The notes under the pieces are model-generated. The model worked only from the letters and a program-made list of their open reading frames with translations, was not told the origin of the DNA and made no database searches. Shown here piece by piece: positions 58,142 to 64,000 of a stretch of DNA of 64,000 bases. The translations under genes and the position numbers were made by a program. Each line of letters begins with the position of its first letter. Position 1 is the stretch's first letter. Source of the stretch: Cyanobium sp. N.Huapi 1H5 (lineage in GTDB: Bacteria > Cyanobacteriota > Cyanobacteriia > PCC-6307 > Cyanobiaceae); assembly GCF_024345535.1 (NCBI RefSeq), contig NZ_JAGQBH010000006.1, positions 1-64,000 of the forward strand, written 5' to 3'.

Positions 58142-59469
58142 AGGGGCAGGGGGCGGTGGCTGAACTGCCGGCTGCCGTCGGCGTAGTCGGCGGCGATGTG
58201 GCCCTCGCCCCGCAGCCGGTAGCGGTAGGTGACCAGCCCCTCGAGCCCCACCGGGCCCCGCGGCGGCAGGGTCTGGGTGCTGATGCCCACCTCGGCGCCG
58301 AAGCCGTAGCGGTTGCCGTCGGCGAAGCGGGTGGAGCAGTTGAGGAACACCCCGGCGCTGTCCACAGCCCGCAGGAAGCGGTCGGCGGCCACCGGGTCGG
58401 TGGTGGCGATCGCGTCGGTGTGGCGGGAGCCGTGGCGGCGGATGTGCTCCAGGGCCGCCTCCAGGTCCTCCACCACCTTCACGTTGAGGATCAGATCCGA
58501 ATACTCCGTGTCCCAGGCGCCGGGCCCGGCGGCCTGATCCACCCCCAGGGCGCAGGCAGCGGCATCGCCGCGCAGCTCCACCCCGGCCGCGGCGAAGGCC
58601 GGCAGCGCCGCCCCCAGGAAGGCCGGGGCGATGGCCTGGTGCACCAGCAGGGTCTCGATGGCGTTGCAGGCCGCCGGGTACTGGGTCTTGCTGTCGAGGG
58701 CGATACGCAGGGCCAGGGCCTGGTCGGCGGCGCGATCCACATAAAGGTGGCAGATGCCGTCGGCGTGGCCGAGCACGGGGATGCGGGTGTTGTCCTGGAT
58801 GAAACGCACCAAGGCGTTGGAGCCCCGGGGAATGATCAGATCCACCAGGCCATCGAGCCGCAGCAGCCCCAGGCTCTCCTCGCGGCTGGTGAGCAACTCC
58901 AGGCAGCCGGGGTCGACGGCGCTGTCCGCCAGGCCCCGCTGCAGGGCCGCCACGATCGCCTGGCAGCTGCGACTGGCCTCCCGTCCCCCCTTGAGCAGGG
59001 CGCCGTTGCCGGAGCGGATCGCCAGCGAGGCGATCTGCATCACCGCATCGGGCCGGGCCTCGAAGATCACCCCCAGCACCCCCAGGGGCACGCTCAGCCG
59101 CTCCAGCACCAGCCCGTCATCCAGTTCGGTGTGCAGCTGACGCCGGCCCACGGGATCTTCCAGGGCCGCCACCTGGCGCACCCCGGCGATGGCGCCCGCC
59201 AGCTTGGGGCCATCCAGCTTCAGGCGCGCCACCAGGGCCGGCGCCAGCCCCTCGGCATCGGCGGCGGCCAGGTCGGCTCGGTTGGCCTCCAGGATCCCGT
59301 CGCTGGCGGCCTCGAGGGCGTCGGCCATCGCCGCCACCGCCGTTCGGCGTTCGACGTCGCTGGCCTGGCCCAGGGCCATGGCGGCCCGGCGCACCGCCGC
59401 GGCCCGCTGCAGCAGTTGGGGGTCGGGCTCCGGCACGACGCTGGCAGGGGAGGTGATGGTCTGACTCAT
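58138..59469 (-). CDS. proA: Gamma-glutamyl phosphate reductase
   Basis: A 443-residue NADPH-dependent reductase of proline biosynthesis that makes glutamate-5-semialdehyde. [20 protein letters not shown] and [20 protein letters not shown] are typical, and the catalytic cysteine is in [17 protein letters not shown]. The C-terminal [20 protein letters not shown] and [10 protein letters not shown]-like loop match. ATG at 59469 is preferred over three codons upstream. It lies between a ROK kinase gene (8 bp gap) and folB (4-bp overlap) in one operon. Confidence 0.96.
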   Translation of the reverse strand: MSQTITSPASVVPEPDPQLLQRAAAVRRAAMALGQASDVERRTAVAAMADALEAASDGILEANRADLAAADAEGLAPALVARLKLDGPKLAGAIAGVRQVAALEDPVGRRQLHTELDDGLVLERLSVPLGVLGVIFEARPDAVMQIASLAIRSGNGALLKGGREASRSCQAIVAALQRGLADSAVDPGCLELLTSREESLGLLRLDGLVDLIIPRGSNALVRFIQDNTRIPVLGHADGICHLYVDRAADQALALRIALDSKTQYPAACNAIETLLVHQAIAPAFLGAALPAFAAAGVELRGDAAACALGVDQAAGPGAWDTEYSDLILNVKVVEDLEAALEHIRRHGSRHTDAIATTDPVAADRFLRAVDSAGVFLNCSTRFADGNRYGFGAEVGISTQTLPPRGPVGLEGLVTYRYRLRGEGHIAADYADGSRQFSHRPLPL

Positions 59470-59477
59470 GGCCCCCA

Positions 59478-60392
59478 TCATCCCAAGCGGTCCAGCGCCA
59501 GCCGCACCGCCCCCAGCCGGCCGGCACCGTTGCCCAGCTCGCAGCGGCGGATCGCCAGCCCCTCCCGGCTCACCGCCAGCACCCGCTCCTCCACCTCCCG
59601 CCAGACCGCCGGCAGGAAGTGGTGACTGGCGGCGCTGAGGCCACCGCCGATCAGCACCAGCTCAGGGGTGAGCACGTAGAGCAGGGAGCTGAGCCCCACC
59701 CCAAGCAGCCGCCCGTAGGCCTCCCACACTGCCAGGGCTTCGGTGTCACCGGCGTCGGCGCGGCGGCAGAGCTCGCGCGGATCGAGCGGGCTGAGGCGGG
59801 CCAGACCGCCGATACTGCAGAACTGCTCCAGGGAACCCCGGTTGCCGCTGCGGCACACCGGGCCATCGGGATCAACGCCGATCAGGCCAGGCTCAGCAGC
59901 CGCACCACCGTGGCCGGTGAACAGACGGCCCTCGAGCATCACCGCCCCGCCCACGCCGGTGCCCAGGGTGAGCAGCAGCACGTCGCCCACACCCCGGGCT
60001 GCCCCCAGCCAGGCCTCACCGAGCAGGGCGCCGTTGGCATCGTTGCCCATGACCACCCGCCGCTCCAGCCGGGCTTCCAGCCAGGCCGCCAGGGGCACAT
60101 CCCGCCACCCCGGCAGGTTGATGGAGATCCGCGCCACCCGACCCGCCGCGTCGCAGGGCCCCGGCAGGCCGATGCCGACCCGGTCGGCGAGGCGGTCGGG
60201 GTCGATGGCTTCGACCGCCTCGGCCAGGGCCATGAACACCGCCCCCGGCACGGCCGGCTGGGGCGTGGGCACCTCGGCCTCGGCGAGCACGGTGCCCTGC
60301 TGGTCGCAGCGGGCCAGCTTGATGGCCGTGCCGCCCAGATCGATGCCGATCAGCTGGGCCTCACCGGGAGGTCGTTCGCGGGACGACGCCAT
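59478..60392 (-). CDS. ROK-family sugar kinase (glucokinase-like)
   Basis: A 304-residue ROK kinase. The phosphate-binding loop is [16 protein letters not shown], the catalytic Asp is in [13 protein letters not shown], and [20 protein letters not shown] is the second phosphate loop. [10 protein letters not shown] replaces the usual G-E-x-G-H motif, and the CxCGxxGC zinc site is reduced to [13 protein letters not shown]. Glucokinase or fructokinase is likely, but the altered zinc region leaves substrate open. First gene of the operon with proA and folB. Confidence 0.85.
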   Translation of the reverse strand: MASSRERPPGEAQLIGIDLGGTAIKLARCDQQGTVLAEAEVPTPQPAVPGAVFMALAEAVEAIDPDRLADRVGIGLPGPCDAAGRVARISINLPGWRDVPLAAWLEARLERRVVMGNDANGALLGEAWLGAARGVGDVLLLTLGTGVGGAVMLEGRLFTGHGGAAAEPGLIGVDPDGPVCRSGNRGSLEQFCSIGGLARLSPLDPRELCRRADAGDTEALAVWEAYGRLLGVGLSSLLYVLTPELVLIGGGLSAASHHFLPAVWREVEERVLAVSREGLAIRRCELGNGAGRLGAVRLALDRLG

Positions 60393-60427
60393 CGGCGCAC
60401 CCTACCCAGCGGAGCACCCACCGGTCC

Positions 60428-63400
60428 TCAGAAGCGAAGGAACACCTGCAGCAGCGACTGCCAGGCCCCTTCGGTGTCGACGGAGGTCTGCAGGTTGAAG
60501 GTGTCGGAGGCCTTGTAGGTGAGGGTCACCTGGGGGGGCACATCGGAGCGGTTCGGGGCCGCCAGGACCGACATGCTGAAGCGGTTGGTGATGTCCACAC
60601 CCACCTCGGCGCCGAGCACCAGCTGGGGCGGCACCCGCCGCCGGGTGGTGCCCTCCTGCTGGGTGTCGATCGCCTGGTTCACGTAGGTGGGATAGAGGGC
60701 CAGGCTCACCCGCTGGCCGAAGGCATCGCTCAGGGACGACAGCAGCGGCGAGAGAAGGGTCTGGCCCACCACCGTGGCCAGGGCGGCTCCGGCCCCACCG
60801 CCGCTCAGGCCCGCCAGGGAGTTGCCGCCGATCAGGGCCACCAGCCGCTCCTGGGGCAGGGGCGGGCTGCTGCGCAGCTTGAGGTTCTCGGCGATGCGGT
60901 CGGCCGGACCGCTCACCGACACCACCACCAGGATCAGGTTGAGCTGGTTGAGGGCCGAAAGACCGGCCTGGTTGGGGGCGTTCTGCACCGAGGGGCCCAC
61001 GTCCCCCACCCCGGACGGTGACAGCACGCTGAGGCTGTCGGAAATACGGGTGCGCAGGGCGATGTCGAGATAGGGCACCAGCCCCAGGGAGGGGGTGAAG
61101 ACCGCCACGTTGGGGGCGTCGGGGTCGAGGCTGAAGCTGGTGGTGAACAGGTTCAGCCGTCCCCCCAGCAGCCGCACCACCCCGGAGGCCCGCAGGGAGG
61201 GATCCAGGCGCCCGGCGATCCGCAGCTGGCCGGCCGTGGTGAAGTTGGCGATGTTGGGGATCACCACCCGCAGATCCGGCCCCAGCCGCAGGATCAAGTC
61301 CTCGAAGGCCAGGTAGGGGAAGCGGGGCACCGAGGCCCGCAGGGATTCGGCGGTGGTGGACTCCACATCGGGGCCCAGCAGCACCAGGGGCTGCTGGAAG
61401 TTCCACTTCGACTCCAGCAGCTCGGGCACGGTGCGCGGCTGGACCGGCTGGTCGGACACCGGCGCGCTGGCCGCCAGCTGGCCCGGCTGAACGTTGATGG
61501 TGCCGCGGCTGATCGCCACGTCGCCGCCGAGCACGGGAGCCAGCAGGCTGCCGCTCAGGTGCAGCTGGCCGTCCCCCACCGCCGCCAGGCGCGGCACCTT
61601 GAAGGGGACCTGCTCCAGCTTCACCTGCAGGGTCCGGTCCTGGGCCAGGGGCCGGAACAGGCCCAGGCGGCCCTCGCCGCCCACCAGCCCCTGGGGCCCC
61701 ACCCGGGCCCGGAACTCCTGCACCACCAGCTGCTCGAAGTCGAACAGGATCGTGGCGTCCACCTCCCGCACTTCCTGGCCGATGAAGCGGCAGCGGAGCT
61801 CCCGCAGCCGCAGGAAGCCGTTGGCGATCGGGTCGTCGAGGCTGCCGCGCACCAGCAGCTGCAGGTCGGCGCCGCCCTCCTGCCACTCGAAGGCCTGACC
61901 CCCCAGGCGGGTGAGGAAGCGCAGGCCATCGCCCCGGGTGGCGAGGCGCAGCTCCAGCCCCTGCTGGGAGGCCACCAGCGGGATGGTGCCCGCCAGGTCG
62001 ACGCTGCGGGAAGCCCCCTCGGCCCGCAGGGCCAGATCCAGGCCGATCCCTTCGTCCTTCAGCTCCACCCGCCCCCGCTCCAGCTCCAGCGCCTGCTCCC
62101 CCAGACGCCCGTCCACCAGCGCCAGATCGAGGCTGAGCTCGGGGCGGGGGCCCCCCAGCCGGTAGCGCCCCTTGGCGGCCAGGCTGCCGCGCAGGTTGTC
62201 CGGCAGCGGGGTGAGCAGGGCCAGCAGGGAGAGGGGCAGGTCGGCGAGGCTGAAGCGGCCGCTGCCGCCGCTGAGGGGTCCCTCCAGGCGCACCTCGAAC
62301 GGCTTGCCGGCCAGGGACTGGGCCCGGTCGCCCTGGTTGAACCAGAGGTGGCCGGTGGCCTTGAGGTCGGCCCGGGTGCGGGCGAAGTCCGGGCCGCTGA
62401 GCAGCAGATCGGCATCGATCCGGGCCTGCAGCCGATCCAGCCGTTCCGCCCGGCTGGCCCGGCTGGCCGCCTGCTCCCGGGCGGCGACGCGCTCCTCGGC
62501 CCGCCCCAGCGCCACCAGCTGGTCGGTGACCGTGCCGGCCATGGTGTCGATCACCAGGCTGCCCAGGTCACTGGCCCGCCCACGGGCCGGGGCCGGCGCC
62601 CCGCGCCAGATGGGCCAGGCGTCGTTGAACTGGCGGAACAGCAGGGTGGAGAGCTGGCGCGCTTCGAAGCGGGCCCGGAAGGGACCCTGCCAGCGGCCGG
62701 ACACCGTGGCGGCGATCGTGCCCTGGCCCAGGGGCTCGATCACACCCTTGACCTGGTAGCGGCGGTCGTCGTACTGCACATCGGCCTGGATGCGCCGGCC
62801 CCCCACCCCCAGGAACTCGGGCGAGAGCAGCTCCACCCGGCCGTCGAAACCCAGCGGCTGCAGCCCCAGCCGGCCGCTGCCGCTGAGGTCCCCCTGCAGG
62901 GGACGCAGGCGACGCTGGGGGCCGGTGGCCACCGCCAGACCCCGCAGGGGGAAGGCCCGGGCCAGCCAGCGATAGTTCGCCGGCCGGCCTTCGAGGGTCA
63001 GCACACCACCGTCCCGTTCAATGGCGGCCCGCACCGGCTGCCAGCGGCGGTCGAGCAGGGCCGTGAGACGTCCGTTCGGCGTCGGCGCCGCCATCGTCAG
63101 ATCCAGGGAGCGGTCCCGCAGGCGGCCGCTCCAGGTTTCGCGCAGCAGCAGGGGTCCGGCGCCGGGCTGCTGCAGACGCAGCTGCAGGTCGGGACGCAGC
63201 TCCGCCAGGGGGCCGGCGATCGTGCCCTGTGCATCCAGCTGGCCCTGAAGCGTGGTGCCCAGCAGCGGGTCGAGGCGGGCCAGGGGGTAGTTGCGCAGAT
63301 CCACCCGGGCCAGCAGCGGACCGGCCACCAGGCCCTTGCCCGGCTGGAAGGACAGGGGCATCCGGGCCGTGGCCGTGAGGCGGTCGGCACCGAAGCGCTC

Positions 63401-64000
63401 CAGCCGCAGCAGATTGTCGCTCCACACCAGCGCCGCCTGCCAGGGCCCCAGGAGCCGCTGGGAAGCCTGGCCCGTCTCCACCCGCAGGCGCAGCGCCGCC
63501 AGCCGGCCGTCCACCCGCAGGCGACCGGCCAGGGGCTGGCGCGCCCAGACCGGCAGGCGGGAGGCGGCGGCAACGTCGTCGGGATCGAGGAGCCAGCGGG
63601 CCTCCAGGGCCAGGGAGCGGCCGACGCTGCCGCTGGCCCGCACGCTGGAGCCCCCCAGCCGGCCATCGAGCCGGGTGAGGCGCAGCAGGCCCTGCCCCCA
63701 GCTCCCCTGCAGATCGGCCTTGATCGGCTGGCGACCGAGTGGGTGGCGCGGCGGCGGCTGGGCTTCCAGCTGCAGGGCCAGGCGGCGATCGGCGTCGGCC
63801 CTGGCCGTCAGGCGGCCGCCCCAGGGGCCGAACCGCCAGGTGCTGGCGGGCAGGATCAGGGCCCGGTCACGGCAGCTCAGGGGCAGCCGCTCGGCCGTCA
63901 GGGGCGTGGCGCCGGTTCCCAGCTGCCAGCGCACATCCCGCAGCTCCAGGCCCCCCTCGCAGCGGGCCAGGCCCCGCTGGATCCGCAGCGCCACCCGTCC
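60428..64000 (-). CDS. TamB-like translocation and assembly module protein (C-terminal part)
   Basis: The last ~1,190 residues of a very large protein whose N-terminus lies beyond the window. It is built of repetitive beta strands, typical of AsmA/TamB bridge proteins that carry lipids or assist outer-membrane protein assembly between the two membranes. The C-terminal DUF490/TamB domain is clear: EVDATILFDFEQLVVQEFRA, GGDVAISRGTINVQPGQL, DRIAENLKLRSSPPLPQERL, VALIGGNSLAGL and the final beta-strand VTLTYKASDTFNLQTSVDTE ending FLRF. The terminal Phe-x-x-Phe resembles outer-membrane insertion signals. It is the last gene before the window edge and lies about 35 bp from the ROK kinase gene. Confidence 0.9.
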   Translation of the reverse strand, partial: GRVALRIQRGLARCEGGLELRDVRWQLGTGATPLTAERLPLSCRDRALILPASTWRFGPWGGRLTARADADRRLALQLEAQPPPRHPLGRQPIKADLQGSWGQGLLRLTRLDGRLGGSSVRASGSVGRSLALEARWLLDPDDVAAASRLPVWARQPLAGRLRVDGRLAALRLRVETGQASQRLLGPWQAALVWSDNLLRLERFGADRLTATARMPLSFQPGKGLVAGPLLARVDLRNYPLARLDPLLGTTLQGQLDAQGTIAGPLAELRPDLQLRLQQPGAGPLLLRETWSGRLRDRSLDLTMAAPTPNGRLTALLDRRWQPVRAAIERDGGVLTLEGRPANYRWLARAFPLRGLAVATGPQRRLRPLQGDLSGSGRLGLQPLGFDGRVELLSPEFLGVGGRRIQADVQYDDRRYQVKGVIEPLGQGTIAATVSGRWQGPFRARFEARQLSTLLFRQFNDAWPIWRGAPAPARGRASDLGSLVIDTMAGTVTDQLVALGRAEERVAAREQAASRASRAERLDRLQARIDADLLLSGPDFARTRADLKATGHLWFNQGDRAQSLAGKPFEVRLEGPLSGGSGRFSLADLPLSLLALLTPLPDNLRGSLAAKGRYRLGGPRPELSLDLALVDGRLGEQALELERGRVELKDEGIGLDLALRAEGASRSVDLAGTIPLVASQQGLELRLATRGDGLRFLTRLGGQAFEWQEGGADLQLLVRGSLDDPIANGFLRLRELRCRFIGQEVREVDATILFDFEQLVVQEFRARVGPQGLVGGEGRLGLFRPLAQDRTLQVKLEQVPFKVPRLAAVGDGQLHLSGSLLAPVLGGDVAISRGTINVQPGQLAASAPVSDQPVQPRTVPELLESKWNFQQPLVLLGPDVESTTAESLRASVPRFPYLAFEDLILRLGPDLRVVIPNIANFTTAGQLRIAGRLDPSLRASGVVRLLGGRLNLFTTSFSLDPDAPNVAVFTPSLGLVPYLDIALRTRISDSLSVLSPSGVGDVGPSVQNAPNQAGLSALNQLNLILVVVSVSGPADRIAENLKLRSSPPLPQERLVALIGGNSLAGLSGGGAGAALATVVGQTLLSPLLSSLSDAFGQRVSLALYPTYVNQAIDTQQEGTTRRRVPPQLVLGAEVGVDITNRFSMSVLAAPNRSDVPPQVTLTYKASDTFNLQTSVDTEGAWQSLLQVFLRF

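Overview
The window is about 64 kb of GC-rich, gene-dense bacterial chromosome. The gene content points to a unicellular cyanobacterium of the GC-rich Synechococcus/Cyanobium type. Evidence for that is two high-light-inducible (Hli) chlorophyll-binding-like proteins, a group-2-like sigma factor, a glycine-rich RRM protein, ClpC, a Nif11-like peptide, DUF2993, a cobalamin-pathway CbiT, and a FetAB-like exporter. Genes are tightly packed, often with 4-base ATGA/GTGA overlaps, and many on opposite strands overlap at their ends. The species assignment is an inference from gene content.

Left part (1-24.4 kb), mostly housekeeping. A sigma factor C-terminus and an RRM protein are followed by small membrane proteins, a large DUF2339 protein and an ABC1-family kinase. 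Next come a PLP decarboxylase, cbiT and cdsA on the plus strand, then DUF2993. An FAD oxidoreductase fused in frame to an MliC-like secreted domain meets a minus-strand operon (DUF1499, alpha/beta hydrolase, GldA-like dehydrogenase). clpC and rimI follow, then the plus-strand run lysA-cdaA-uppS-bioB-trhO-GST/DUF952-hypothetical.

Middle (24.4-45.3 kb), more accessory. It holds a nuclease-fold enzyme, CorA, two coiled-coil unknowns, a decayed CopD-like gene, a Nif11-like peptide, two hli genes, an MFS carrier, Coq4-like and EF-hand proteins. Two Rieske oxygenases converge, followed by DUF3616, a GHL10-type glycosidase, a glutathionyl-hydroquinone reductase, a Kir-type channel, fetAB, a cytochrome P450 and cyanase (cynS). 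A perfect 17-bp inverted repeat lies just upstream of cynS.

The most interesting part is a 9.5-kb integrated element (45457-54998), bounded by a perfect 46-bp direct repeat of the 3' part of tRNA-Pro(UGG). It carries a tyrosine integrase, an AlpA-like HTH protein, an 887-aa primase-polymerase/RepA-like ATPase, and a cluster of GGGGTCA iteron-like repeats inside the 3' end of that gene. It also has a 780-bp non-coding region with a 16-bp palindrome, a second AlpA-like protein divergent from an HK97-fold major capsid protein, and a tail of small overlapping genes, two of them ribbon-helix-helix-like. Clustered ATCTCTCCC repeats, twice spaced 12 bp apart, lie just inside both ends and look like integrase arm sites. 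I see no terminase, portal, protease or tail gene. The layout fits a phage satellite or capsid-encoding integrative element rather than an intact or simply degraded prophage. It recalls the satellite-type tycheposons reported in marine picocyanobacteria, but that link is an inference.

Right part (55-64 kb). A PilZ protein is followed by an exported tandem nitrilase-fold protein whose second domain has lost its cysteine. Then come a folB-proA-ROK kinase operon and the C-terminal 1,190 residues of TamB, which runs off the window.
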